In this document: one piece after another, positions 1-59,676 of the stretch | Layout of the letters: each line of letters starts with the position of its first letter | Position numbering within the stretch: position 1 is the stretch's first letter | Source: Latrodectus hesperus | Lineage: Eukaryota > Arthropoda > Arachnida > Araneae > Theridiidae | NCBI GenBank assembly: GCA_037975125.1 | Contig: CM075857.1 | Location: 68,279,899 to 68,343,898, forward strand | Direction: 5' to 3' | DNA: 64,000 nucleotides | Notes under the pieces: model-generated | Database searches by the model: none | Told to the model about the DNA's origin: nothing | What the model saw: the letters and a program-made list of their open reading frames with translations, nothing else | Program-made: the position numbers and the translations under genes

Positions 1-854
1 ACAAAATGAAGAATTTAACTTGGACCTAAAGTTTAAAGCAGAATTTGAACCAATACATACAATATTATGCTTATAGTGTGTATCAAATTCACTAACTGTT
101 GAACTGAAAATCAGAGGGCTAATCATTTATCTGCCAACTTTGCTATTAATTTGTATGAGATAATTATTTGTACATCCAAGGAAACATGCACCATTTTTAA
201 AACTTGCATGAATATAAAGCACCATGAGTTTATAAAGATAAACAATTGCTGAAATTTACTTTAAAAAAAATAATTTAAGAACTTATAATTGTATCTTATT
301 CAAAAGTTATTTACATCAACAAGGAAGTTTGCAATTCTAACAGTTTTCAGAATATTTAAGCAATGTATATAGAAATCAAAAATAATCATAATAGATAAGC
401 TTTTACATAACAGCTATAATTGATTACGTTTTAGAGCTAAGGAAATATAAAATTCATAAGATCAGGATACTGCACATTACACTATCATAGTTGCCTCTTT
501 CAAAATTCATATAGTAAGAAATATTTCTGTTCTAATAATAAGTATAATCACCAAAATATATTTCAATATTCCTATTTCATATAAAAATATTAGTCATATT
601 ATTTTTTACAAACATTGGAATAATTTGAAAATTATATTAAATACTTTTTCTTTATATTTTGAATCTTTTTCTCAGTTATTCAAACACTGTTTTTACACAC
701 TGATTTTATTTAAAAATTTATATCTCCTTAGTTGAAATTTGCTTTTTAGATTAAATATCTAAAAAATCCGCACTTTTTAACATTAACACCATATACTTTA
801 TGCAACAGTAATTCCCAAAGAATTATCAATGGATTAAATGTTTGCAAAACTTAC
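1..854. other. Intron 9 (partial) of the NRF-6-like gene, no other feature seen
   Basis: AT-rich sequence between the exon 9 donor and the left edge. I looked on the minus strand for the expected next exon and found none. Confidence 0.6.
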
Positions 855-48079
<47,225 letters not shown>

Positions 48080-49496
48080 GAGTATTTGGTATAATTTATT
48101 TCAACAAACTATTGATGTATGGTAGTTAAAGGAGTGATGAGCCAAATTTTAGTGTCTACCAAGAAAAGCTCTTCCCTGTAAAACAAAAATGTAATATTGT
48201 AATCAAAACTGAATATTAAAAATATGCTGTAAATTAATATATTGATCATTTTGTAATTTCAGGTATACTATTCAAACTGCATGACCTATTTTTTCTACTT
48301 AGTTTTGTAATGCTACTTGAAAGAGAGAGCACAAAATACACAAATATATGTGAATGATAAAGTAATGTGAATATGTAAGAAATATTACAGAATTTTATCA
48401 GTTACGTGTGAAGTATATCTGTTTTGAAATATATTTTACTACGGAAGGGATTTGGCTAATAAAGATTTTCAGTAATGATCAAATACGTGCACATCTTTTT
48501 CCTTGCGGAGACATCTGATGCTTAGATTCGAACCATCTGATTTGGAGGCATCTGATGCTTAGATTCGAACACGTAAAAAAGAAAACACACAATTTAATAG
48601 CCGAAATTCTCTGTAAAGATTAAGTAACGTAGAGATCTGTGAATTGTATCAACACAAGTTTTTAAGGCATATTTATCAGAAAACACAATAGTAAGAATAA
48701 AATAACGATGATTGCTGCTAAGTGAAATTATTATGTATTTTTCAAATAAGTGAAAGATTCCAAATAACACTATCAGAATTAATAATTTGGAGATCAGTGC
48801 TCCTATCTTTAATTCAGTACTTCATTCTATCTGTTTGGGAACAGCATATGATAAAAGTTGAATGAATATAAGAAAAAATAAGCAATGAATACAGCACTAA
48901 CAACTTATACAAAGCAATTTGATCTAATAATTCAAAGAATATTCTTTCTAATTAAGACATTTTTATAAATATGTAAAAGTATAGCCCGTGATTAAACCTT
49001 TAGCATGCATTTTTTAATTCTCCTTTAAACAATAGGTTAAAATCAAAACTTGCTTGGAAAATAAGATTCAGTATTGAAATTACCATGCAAATTAATAGTT
49101 GGAATTAATGAAAATCATATGATTTGATACTACTGGAGTAAGAGAGAGAAACTAATATTTCAATACAACTTTAGTTTGAAAATTAGCTAAAAAATTAATA
49201 GAATTCTAGAGTATTGTTCTAAAATATGCGTTCCGAATGTAGTATACATTATTTGTTGTAAGAAACGGTATAATATGTATTGAATGCTAGAAATTTTTCA
49301 GATCACAAAATATGATATGAAAATTCTTAACAACGTGAAATGATATTGCTTTTTAAAAAGTTTTTTTTTCATTAAGAAGCGGAGATAAGAGATTAAGTTA
49401 TCATTGAAAATTAAATTCTTGATATTTACTTAATAATACTTAATGAAATTAAATAAGTAATTTGAAATAAGTTTCTTCGATAGAAAAGATATCTTA
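48080..49496. promoter_or_regulatory. 5' flank of the NRF-6-like gene (untranslated/promoter region not resolved)
   Basis: This would hold the 5' UTR and promoter. A TTTTACAG followed by GGAAGAGC on the minus strand near 48177 could be the acceptor of a non-coding first exon, but nothing confirms it. A 22-bp direct duplication lies at 48510-48572. No TATA box can be singled out in such AT-rich DNA. Confidence 0.3.
48510..48572. repeat. Direct duplication of about 22 bp
   Basis: CATCTGATGCTTAGATTCGA occurs twice, separated by about 18 bp of unrelated sequence. Confidence 0.85.
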
Positions 49497-49498
49497 TA

Positions 49499-50902
49499 CA
49501 CTACTGGCCATTAAAATTGCTACACCAAGAAGGAATGCAAATAACAGAACGATATTTATTGGACACATACATTATAGTGGAAAGAACAAGTGATTAGATT
49601 TACAGGAAATTAGGATGTATAGATCTTGAGAAATCAGTACCCAGAGCAGCCACCTCTGGCTGCAATAACAGCATTTAACTGCCTAGGCATAGAGTCAAAC
49701 AGAGATTGTATGGCTTGTACGGGGATCTCAGTCCATGCAGCTTCAACCCTATGCCACAGTTTATCAACAATAGTGGATGGTGAGTGATGGCGTGCCAATC
49801 GCTCGGCAACCATTGATCACACGTTCTCAATTGGTGACAGATCAGGAGAACGTACTGGCCAGTGTAACAGTCGAACCTGTTCTATATCAAGGAAGTTCAG
49901 AACATTACGGGCAACATGCGGTCGTGAATTATCCTGTTGAAACAAAGCATTAGGCAGGCCTCGAAGATAGGGCAGAGTCACGGGACTTAATACATCGGAC
50001 ACTATAATGGTTGCTGTTCAAAGTGCCGGTAATGCGAACAAGAGGTGATCGAGACGTGTATCCAATGGCAGCCCATACCATCACTCCAGCAGATGGACCA
50101 GTATGGCGATGTCCAATGCAAGTTGGCAATGCGCGTTCTCCACGATGCCTCCAAACACGGATGTGGCCATCATGGTCCTGTATACAGAACTGAGATTCAT
50201 CTGTAAAGATGACGTGATGCCATTCCCGCGTCCAGGTTCGTCGCTGATCACACCATTGAAGGCGCTCCTGTCTGTGATGCAGCGTAAATGGTAGTCGAAG
50301 GCATGGTCGCCGTGCAGACAATCCATGCTGCTGCAAACGTCGTCGAACTGTTCGAGCAGAAACTTGTTGCCTTGCAAATGACTCCATTTCTCGACTCAGG
50401 GTTCGTGACGTTGCTGTACGATCCCTTGTGACCATGCGGATAAGATGTCTGTCATCTCTGATGTTAATGATGGGGGGTCGCTGAGATCCAGCATGACCGT
50501 ATGATTGTCCTGAACCCATCGATTCCAAATTCTGCTAACAGTCATGGGGTCTTGACCGACGCGAGCAGCAATATTGCGGTACGATAAGCCGCAATCCCGG
50601 TAGGCTATAATCCTTTCTCGATCAAAGTCAGACACGTGCTGATAGGCATTTCTTCTTCTTACACGAGGCATTACAACAAATTTCTTTGCCGAAAACAACG
50701 TTGAAACGGAAATTGAGTATGAGAAAACTGCTGTCAAATCTCTGGTTTTATACACATTGTAGATGTCGCTACTGTCGCCTGTTTTGTATGAATGTGCTGA
50801 AAATCTAATCATTTGCATATCACAGCAAGTTCTACCTGTCATGCAAATTTCACGTGTGTGGTGTGCCGCTTTCCTGGTGTAGCAATTTTAATGGCAGTAG
50901 TG
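49499..50902 (-). mobile_element. Tc1-family transposon (DD34E), nearly intact
   Basis: Inverted termini start CACTACTGGCCATTAAAATT and (reverse complement of right end) CACTACTGCCATTAAAATTG, differing by one indel over the first 29 bp. TA duplications lie at 49497-49498 and 50903-50904. Length is 1404 bp. The minus-strand transposase spans almost all of it. The element is much less AT-rich than its surroundings, which fits a recent arrival. Confidence 0.95.
49634..50671 (-). pseudogene. Tc1 transposase with two frameshifts
   Basis: It starts MPRVRRRNAYQHVSDFDRER at 50671 and ends ...GCSGY then stop at 49634: 1038 nt, a whole number of codons at usual Tc1 length (345 residues). An N-terminal paired-type helix-turn-helix (GLSYRNIAARVGQDPMTVSR) is followed by the catalytic core with DD34E: FTDESQF, FQQDNSRPHVA and SPDLSPIEN, with 34 residues between the second Asp and the Glu. 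The frame breaks near 50495 and again near 50010. The two shifts compensate, and each intact stretch is free of stops. So this copy is only lightly damaged but cannot make full transposase as it stands. Confidence 0.93.
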
Positions 50903-50904
50903 TA

Positions 50905-52979
50905 TTTTGAATTTAAAAAATAGTTTCGCTTTATATTGTTCAACATGCACTCTCTGGACATTTTCATTACATTTTCTTATATACAAATACAGTAGAATGA
51001 TTTCTTAGAATAAAATCTTCACATGTTTGTACAAATCATAGGTAACCGAATTCCCCTAAAATGCTGCACTGTATGCAATTAAACTATACATTTGGGATAG
51101 TGAAAAAATTTTCAGAAAAAATAGCGGTCATAAGAAAAGTAAACTATACTTCAATACCTAAAATTACTTTTGAATAGAAAAGTTTTTTATTTATTGTTAT
51201 ATTTTTCAACGATATAAAAATTTTAAAATCATAATCTTCACAACCATAATTGTTTAATTAAATTTTGCTAAAATACGCGAAATTAAAAATGTGTATTTCC
51301 TATATGAAATGCAATGATATTCAATACTTAATAACCCTGAATAATTTGAAATAAATGTGTATGTTATTTTGGTAAAAAAAAAAAAAAAAAAACACTAAAT
51401 ACCATTATGCTTAAATTTAAGCCTAATTAATAAACGTTAACATTTATTTCTAATTTTATAAATGGATTTTTCTGATATTTCTGATTTTAAATTCAAGCCT
51501 TTTCACCACTTAACGCAGTCCTTATCCCTTATCACCACTTAACGCATTTTAATGTTTTCTCACCATAGCAACTTTATCAATTTATAACGAGAAGAGAAAT
51601 CATTGAATGTAAAAAGCACTTTATTTTCTTAGACAATTGATTAAACGCAATAAAAATATAAATCTATATGAATTAGCAAAACTAATACAGAATGATTGAT
51701 AATTTTTTTGTTAAAAAGAATAAGCCTTATGAGAAGAATTAAAAAAAAAATTTTCAAATAGGTGTGGGAGGAGTGCATCTGCACTCCAAATTTTTGGATA
51801 ATAAAAACGAAGAAATGATTGAAATGGAAGGGGAAAATTGATTTAACTGTTTCAATCCCAATTACTATATGCTCTTTCTGGCTTATTATACTTTTCTTTA
51901 CCTTCCAGAAATGCACACCTGCCTGGTGATTGCATCGAAAGGAAAAGTGTTCTATCAATATTAGTGGTGACATCACAGTAAGTGACATCACCAAGGTACT
52001 AGGACAGAAAGTCAAACTGGCTCATGTCTTTTATTCATTGGGAATGGTATTTTCCCCCATTGCTAAGAAAAGCTGCTGCCGAGTGTAATTTTGCTGCTAT
52101 TATCCATTTATAATGAAAAAAATATATTCTCCTTTAACTTAATCAATCATAAGTTTTAAGAAACGTCATTTGACATTGCGTTTTTTTTTCTTGCAAAAAT
52201 TACTAATATAATTGAAAATGTGTGTTAAATGTGTCTTAATTTCTGTAAATTAAATATACAAGGAGTATACTGAAGAGAGGACGGATGATAATGGTTTTAA
52301 AACTGTGTCATCCAAATCTAAAGCAAGTTCTATAATTTGGCATGTAATTCATAAAAGAGATCCTGCTAATGATTCGCCAAGTACCAAAGCAAATGTAAAT
52401 TTATTACCTTAACAATTTGAAATTTCTGTTTTCCCACTCGATTAAAGAAATCGTAAATTTAGAAAAGAATGATACAGCGCATACATATATACAAAATATA
52501 GTCTTTTAGTATATATAAAATGTTTTATTTTTGTGCAGATCATTTTTAAATTTTAATAAAAAAACACTTTGACTTTACTATTAATAGGTTCATTAACAAT
52601 GCTCAAAACAAAATATTCCTTAATATTTCTAAGTATATATTAGTGCACTTGAATTGAGATTATTAGTTACGGACAGTTTTTGGTTTCGTTTTGGTCATAG
52701 TCCACTTTAATTGAGCATAATTCATTATATATGCAATAGATCGTAGGTGACGAATTAAAAAAACTTGTAACTTGTGGAAATCTGAGTGCCAGCTTAAAAA
52801 ATAGCTCTCCCTCATTCATCATTAGTTGCTTGGAATGCTTCAAGTGGAAAATTCTTTAATGAAAAAAAATTTAATTGTGTAAAGAAGAGTCACATTGACC
52901 CGGCGAAGTGCAGTACGAATCTACTCCTATTCAGTAAGATAGCGTCCGATGTGAAGTAGGCTGCCATAGGTCTTATTTT
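50905..52979. other. Intergenic, little recognised
   Basis: AT-rich. A 15-base direct repeat (TCACCACTTAACGCA) occurs twice at 51502-51546. A plus-strand reading at 52265-52405 (GFKTVSSKSKASS) faintly recalls a LINE ORF1 but is too short to call. Confidence 0.45.
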
Positions 52980-53905
52980 CTTGTCTTCAGTTTACATTTC
53001 ATTATTTAGGAGGTCAGTGAAGCACTTAGTTTTACTATTTCTTGCTTTATTGTAGAAGTTTCTATTCAAAATTGCTATGTATTCATTTAAAGGTTTCATT
53101 TTGAGGTCTCTGTGAATGGAGTTATTTCGTATAAACCAACTTGAGTTTGTTAACATACGTAGATGTTTATTTTGACAGGCACAAAGTACTTTCATTTCAG
53201 AATTGCTAATGTTAGCCCAAGTAAGTGAAGCATATGTAAGAATAGATCTTACAGTGATATTGTAAATTACTTTTTTCGATTTTATGCTAAGTTTTAAGTA
53301 TCTTTCAAGAAGGCTGTGAAGTTTGTGGAATACTGCATTAGCTTTACAAATTGCTTTAGTAATGTGGCCTTTCTAAGTAAGTTTGTTATTAATTACAACG
53401 CCAAGATAGGTAGCACTATTAACAATAGGAACTTCGGCATCAAATAGGATGGCGTTATTGATAATTATTTCTTTTTCTTTTTAATAATAAGTATTTGAGA
53501 TTTTTGAGATTTAATTTTGACCTTCCAGTTTTCAATATCTTCAATTTTATTTTGCAGTTTATGAAGAGCAAAGTTAGCAAATTTAGATTTTCTAATGTGA
53601 TTACAGTGTCACCAGCATAAAGTCCTGTAATGGAGTTTAGATCATTTCTGTCGATGGGAAGGTCACTAAAGTAAAGGAAGTATAGAACAGGAGATAGAAG
53701 GCTTCCTTGAGGGACACCTGCTTGGATATTTCTTTCAGAGGAGTAGACATTATTATAGTTGATTTCAAAATTTTTTCTTTCAAGGTAGGTTTTTATAAGT
53801 AAAATAATGTCGATAGGAAAATCAAGTTTCATTAGTTTATTTAAGAATCCATCGTGCCATACTCTATAGAAGGCTTTGGTTATATCAATGTAAAGTATAA
53901 ATTTT
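52980..53905 (-). mobile_element. 5'-truncated Jockey-type LINE (reverse transcriptase end)
   Basis: From 53905 down: YIDITKAFYRVWHDGFLNKL, then (53832-53455) DIILLIKTYLERKNFEINY, then NIQAGVPQGSLLSPVLYFLY and SITGLYAGDTVITL. The catalytic box YADDT has become YAGDT. The C-terminal part at 53195-52992 reads CQNKHLRMLTNSSWFIRNNS, then IHRDLKMKPLNEYI, typical of Jockey reverse transcriptase C-termini. The frame is interrupted between these blocks. No poly-A tail or target duplication identified. Confidence 0.85.
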
Positions 53906-54557
53906 CACCAACAAATTCTACGATTCACAGTAATTGTTTAGTGATGGGAATTAAAAAAGTAAATGGTGGACATACAAAAACAATTGGAACAGATAATTAT
54001 ATTGGTAGATATTAATGTTTAATTACAATATGTGAAGTTAGTATTTACTAGTTACATATATTCAACCACATGAGTGAATATACCTCTATTTTCCTTCATT
54101 CTTACATTTCATTTATAGTCAATGATTAAAAAATAAACGGTGCCTAGACAACAATTCAGCAACTATATATTGCCGACAATGTTAACTTGACGCATTTTAA
54201 ATGAAAGAATAATTGCAAAAGCTTTGTTTAATGATATAATTGCTTAGTATTTTTTTGCTATTTTAATATTTTTCTTTGTTAACTAAGTTTTTCTTTAAAG
54301 TTTAAAACGCATTTTTTTATGTTTAACGAACATTCAACTGACTATAAGCTGCTCTTTAGATTCGTAAAATTGATTTATGAATAACCATTTACATGATAAT
54401 CGATACCTTATCTCAGTGAAAGTTGACTACAAAATTTAATTCCGAAGAAAATTCTATTAGCCAAACAATACTATAATAAAAAAATGAAATTAATTGATGG
54501 AATAACTAGAAAATGTTTTCGCTATTTGAAATTAAATAAAAGTAATAATTTGAAGTA

Positions 54558-55899
54558 CAGTGGCGGCAAAAAGTATCGGCACAATATGTTTTTTGACGTT
54601 AACTCTTAAGAAAATCATACAATTTTGATAATTTTTTCACAAACAAAAAAGAAATTTACATTGGTATAAATGTGTTTTAAAAAATTTTTTTTAACTATCA
54701 ATTTTATTTTAAAAAATAAATTGTTTAAGTAAGTCAAGTGGAAATAAGTATTGACACAATTAGTGTACTGTAAATTTTGTAGTTAGTTTTGTTTCACTGT
54801 TTAACTATAATACATATTATAAATTGTGAACAAAGTTTCTAAGTGTATATAAATTTATATAAATATTTAAATTAACTAGTCATGCTTAAAACAAAAGAAC
54901 ATAGTATAGGCACACGTGAAAAGATAATTTTGCTGCGAAATCAAGAAAAAACATCGTGAAATTGCTGCTTATTTAAATTTAAGTTTTTCCTCAGTGAGAA
55001 ATGTGTGTAAAAGGTATGAAGTACGTGGTACGGTTGAAAACCAAAAGCGAACAGGACGACTAAAGAAGCTAAATGCTAGAATGGTGAGAAAAGTTATGAA
55101 AGTAGATGAAAAATATAATTACGCCAGCGCGAGAAATTTGGCTAATATGGTCGAGTCAGTTTCCGGAGTACAGGTCTCTGAAAGAACAATAAGAAATGTA
55201 CTGCACTCTGTTAGTCTACATGGCAAAACACACCGAGAAAAAACCTTTTATCAGTGAAATAAATCGTCAGAAACGCCTCGCTTTTGCCAAAGAATACATA
55301 AACAAACCTTTTGATTTTTGGAAAACTGTTGTTTTCATTGACGAAAGCAAGTTTAATGTGTTTGGTTCTGACGGTAAAGGACAATTTGGCGAAGAAAGAA
55401 CGAAGAGTTAAAGAAGAAAAATGTGATTGTTAATGTAAAGCTTGCAGATGGGGTAAAGCTTGCAGATAATTGAAAATTTATGGCATTCTCTATAGATGTG
55501 ATGGTGAGAAAACACCACATTACAGGAAGGAATCATTTGAAACAACTTTTGGCTGAAGAATGGGATAAAATAAGCTTAGACTTGATCCAAAACTTGGTTC
55601 ACTCAATGCCTAGGCGTCTCCAAGCCATTATTGATGCAAATGGACTTTTTACAAAGTATTAAATTTAAATTAAACGTTGTTTAACGTCAAATGATGAAAA
55701 TGTGCTAATACTATTTTCCAAGTAGATTTATGTATTTTTATATTTATATATAGTATTTAAAATTAGAAAAGTTTGTGAAGTACACATTGTTTCAGTTAAT
55801 AATAAGCATTTTGTTTATTCTAAATTGAATGAATTGTTTTATTTAATAAATTCAAAATTTGCAAAAAACTAGATGTGCCAATACTTTTTGCCGTCACTG
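54558..55899 (+). mobile_element. Tc1/mariner-superfamily element with catalytic-core deletion
   Basis: Inverted termini CAGTGGCGGCAAAAAGTATC and (reverse complement of right end) CAGTGACGGCAAAAAGTATT are flanked by TA at 54556-54557 and 55900-55901. The plus-strand transposase keeps its N-terminal DNA-binding part and the first Asp. The part with the second Asp and the Glu is missing and the C-terminal tail follows directly. Length is 1342 bp. Confidence 0.92.
54882..55662 (+). pseudogene. Tc1-like transposase, frameshifted, missing second Asp and Glu
   Basis: It starts MLKTKEHSIGTREKIILLRN, with a frameshift near 54950. From 54994 come the helix-turn-helix remnants VRNVCKRYEVRGTVENQKRT and VQVSERTIRNVLHSV. 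After another shift (55196-55411) it reads FISEINRQKRLAFAKEYINK and VVFIDESKFNVFGSDG, with the first Asp in FIDES. A stop and a short unrelated joint follow, then the C-terminal tail (55498-55662; VRKHHITGRNHLKQLLAEEW, LVHSMPRRLQAIIDANG). The missing block normally holds the second Asp and the Glu. Confidence 0.88.
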
Positions 55900-55901
55900 T
55901 A

Positions 55902-57315
55902 TGTAAATAAGTATTATAATTTAAATAAAAAATAAATGAATTTACATATAGATTTTCATTAATATATGTGATTTAATTATATCAATAAAATCTTACAAAA
56001 TAACAGGCACTGTTATTTCTTATGATTTTTCATTAAGTCATCTCGATTGTTATATTTATGAAAATTTTACACAATTTTTGCATATTTATACAACCTGATA
56101 ACTTAAACAGACATTAAAATTTTAGAATTTAAAGCGTTTTAATTTTGCGTTAGGAAGCTTACTTTTTCATAAAACAACCTATTTAATTATTAATAAAAAT
56201 TATTTCATAAATTAATTCTATTTTAATGATACATATTTTTTTTATTTCTTAGTAAATTAAAAAGCACAATTGCAAAAATTATGACAAAGTTAAACAATTA
56301 AAATAAAACCTTATTTTAAACTGTAGAAAAAATCAGCTTAAAATAATATATTAAGATTTCTTATAAGTATTTTCTTATTTTTTACTATTGAGTATTGTAC
56401 ATATGAAACTAAAAAACAATAATACTGGACAAAGAGATTAAAATTCTTAAGCTTAACTTCCGATTCGTAAAAATTGCTTTATGAATAACTATTTACACAC
56501 GATAGCCGATCCTATTCTTGTTGCGTTTCTTAATCATAAAATTTAATTTCAAATTAGCCAAACTATAGTCCAACAAAAATGCAACTATAAGGAATGTGTT
56601 CACGCATATAAAATATTTATAAGAATCCCTACAATTTATTGCAGCTTTATTTACCATTGCTTAAAAATTGTAGAACTCAATGGTAATATCGAATTAAATT
56701 TATGATTCATAATTTTTTGCTTATGATACTTAATATTTGTATAAATAAAATAAATAAATAAAATTTTTAATAATTATAATGATGCTGATAACACTGATAT
56801 TTATTGACACTCATTTATACTGTTCGTGTGAAAAATTCCAGAAATTCTTTAATATTACGAAATCACTAATATTTCAACGAATTTGAATAAACTACAAAAG
56901 TTCGATGATTTCACGAAATCAGTGTACATCAGCCTCATTTGAATTACATATTTAAAAATGATTTATTTATGAATCTTTTTTTATTTCACCAGGAAAAGTT
57001 TTGAAAAAAATGGAGCTTATATATTTATAGTCCAGCAATTAATTTCATAAATATTTTCCCTTTAATTTCACATTTCTGTATCCCACATGTCATATTTAAA
57101 AAATCATTTATTATTAATATAAGTAAACTTTTAATTTAAAAATTAAATTTTTTTCGATTAATGTATTAATTTTTTTTCTTTCCGTGCTCAACTTCTGCTA
57201 ACTCTTAAAGCAAATATAATGACCTATTTTAATATCATTTTAGTACTTCCTATTAAAATATCACAGAGATTATTAAAATTAAGTATAAAAACATCATTAC
57301 TGCGTTAACTGATTA
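55902..57315. other. Intergenic, no recognised feature
   Basis: Very AT-rich; no protein or repeat ends recognised. Confidence 0.5.
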
Positions 57316-57500
57316 AGTGCCAACCGATGGCGAAATGGTTAGCGTCCCTAACTTCAAAGCACTAGCTCCCGAGTTCGAATCCTGGTTCAGTCAGAGATGT
57401 TCCTTGCTCTATCTATGTGTGTGCTTCCTTATCCTTTCACTTTCGGAGGAAAAATGGTATACCCAGTTGGTGCCCAACTGCAAAAAAATTGCCATAACCT
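57316..57500 (+). mobile_element. tRNA-derived SINE, second family
   Basis: A-box-like (GGCGAAATGGTTAGCG near 57327) and B-box (GAGTTCGAATCCTGG near 57371) are spaced as in a tRNA. An unrelated body follows, different from the SINE at 17241. No acceptor-stem pairing, so it is not a tRNA gene. Target duplications are not clear and the right end is approximate. Confidence 0.65.
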
Positions 57501-59217
57501 TCGCTCATTTTAGCGCTGATCTGATTCAATTCTAAAGGACAATCAAGCTTTAAAAATATTTAATTGATAAAATTATATTTATATTTTGAAAACATCTTCA
57601 CATATTTTTCACAAATTCAAAAAGCCATAATCATCTGCACAACTTTCGTGCATGATTAACAACAGAGTATCACAATTTTAATGAGCCATAAATAGTCATA
57701 CTTTTTTATGAGTTCCTTAACAAGTTAAATTTAACAAGAACATGCATTTTCACATGAAAGTTAGGTAATATGATTTTTATGTAGAGATAAAACGTACCTG
57801 AAAATTATACTTTCTTCCAGTGCCCCTAGAAATTTTCTTCTGAAATGTAAGTGTCTATAATCTTATCCTTTCCATAAACGCAGCTGCGAATATTTTGGAG
57901 TGATTCAGGAAATATGGTAACAATAATCTTCATTCGTGACTGAACGATAATTTTTAATGTGAATCTTCACAAAACATAATCTCTTTCCAGTTCTTTTACA
58001 GTATCTGGAATTGTTGGCTAATTGTGCATGGAACAGAGATAGGTTTTCATGCTTTAAAGATTATTATAAAAACATTGATTAAATACCTCGATATACATTC
58101 ATTAAAATAAATCAAGATTTGCTGAGAAGATGTAAAAGTACTTGAAAAATATTTTTACATCTGCTATATACATGTACTAAATTAGTTTTTCCTTATTTAT
58201 TACTACAGTTAAGCATATAATTTCTTTTCATTATTTGGTATTTTTTCATCAAAGTATTCATAATTAATATGAGACATTATTTATGATATAAACTACTTTC
58301 TTTTATAATATGAAGATTTTACGCTTTCGTGATTATTTGATGTAAAAAAAGTTTCTACTTTTATTTACAATCACAAATGTAATAATTTGCTATATAAAAA
58401 TACTAATATTTAGCACAAAAAATACTAAAAAATTATAGTTGAAATGGACAAAAATGTATTAACTTTTATTTAAAGATAATATGTAAGCAAACAAAGCAGA
58501 TTTTTTTTAAAAAGAAATACAGAATTAAAATTGTTTGACTTTTACAGCTTGTAATACTCGTATTTAAAAATGTTATTTATAATAATTACAATTTAATACT
58601 ATTTTATTATGCATTTATCTTTCTATCTCACATATCTTAAAAGCTTTTTCAGTTTTTAACCTTAAAGAATACATGGTTAAAAGAAAGTTTAATTAAAAGA
58701 TACTTGATTATTTTTGATCATTTAATTCAATGAGATGGTCAACAAAAATATTTTGGATACTCAATGATGACATATATTCTTAATGTTTTAAAATCATGTT
58801 GCTTTGGGCGAAAATGGTGATCATTAGAGTCAGTATTATTGATAGATTTTTTTCGAAGAAAATTATTTTATCTACTCCATTACTTCCTTAGGGATGCGTC
58901 AAGTTTCGAACTTTTGAGAGTGTTGAAACTGTTGAAGAGATTGTACTTTAATAATAAAAACCATTCGACGATTTCCAAAAGTAGTATTCTTTATTTTTAA
59001 GTTTTACTTCATTTACATATGGTTATTTTTTTGCTTCCCTTCATTTTTAATGATAACAAAAGATATAAAAATTCCAAAATTTATGAATATAAATAGATAT
59101 TTTAACATCTTTTGACTAATTATTGGCTTACAAAAATTGGTCTTTTAATATCTAAATTTCTAAAAATAACTCTTGAATTTCGAGATTAATGAGAAATCAA
59201 AGAGATAAAAGTCCGTC

Positions 59218-59218
<1 letters not shown>
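57501..59218. other. Intergenic, no recognised feature
   Basis: AT-rich; short low-complexity frames only. Confidence 0.5.

Positions 59219-59264
<46 letters not shown>
59219..59264. repeat. (AT)n microsatellite
   Basis: 46 bp of TA dinucleotides with one C, abutting the left end of the palindrome. Confidence 0.95.
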
Positions 59265-59267
<3 letters not shown>

Positions 59268-59433
59268 AAATATTTTTAGTTTTTATCAAAAATTTGGCAT
59301 TAATGACCTAAATTTATGTCTCTCATCTGCTATGGATAGCTTAACAAATTTAACTAAGGAAATCTTGCCAATATTAAGATTCATCTAGAATGTGTTACTA
59401 TAAATGTTATTCAAATAATTTAATTTAAAATGT

Positions 59434-59530
<97 letters not shown>

Positions 59531-59676
59531 CATTTTAAATTAAGTTATTAGAACAACACGTTAATATTGGGACAAGATTTTCTCAGTTAAATTTATTAGG
59601 ATATCCGTAGCAGATGAAAGACATAAATTTAGGTCATTAATGCCAAATTTTTGATAAAATCTAAAAATGTTTAGGT
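59264..59676. mobile_element. 413-bp palindromic MITE-like element centred on (AT)n
   Basis: The left arm (59264-59436) and right arm (59530-59676) are inverted copies. Both contain ATCAAAAATTTGGCATTAAT, ACCTAAATTTATGTCT and CATCTGCTA. The arms differ by scattered substitutions and small indels. The centre is the AT tract 59437-59529. There is no coding capacity. It may be a miniature inverted-repeat element whose centre has become a microsatellite. Confidence 0.8.
59437..59529. repeat. (AT)n microsatellite at palindrome centre
   Basis: About 93 bp of perfect AT dinucleotides between the inverted arms. Confidence 0.97.

Noticed and set aside
52265..52405. LINE ORF1 fragment (GFKTVSSKSKASS)
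   Set aside because: Too short and low in complexity to support a call.
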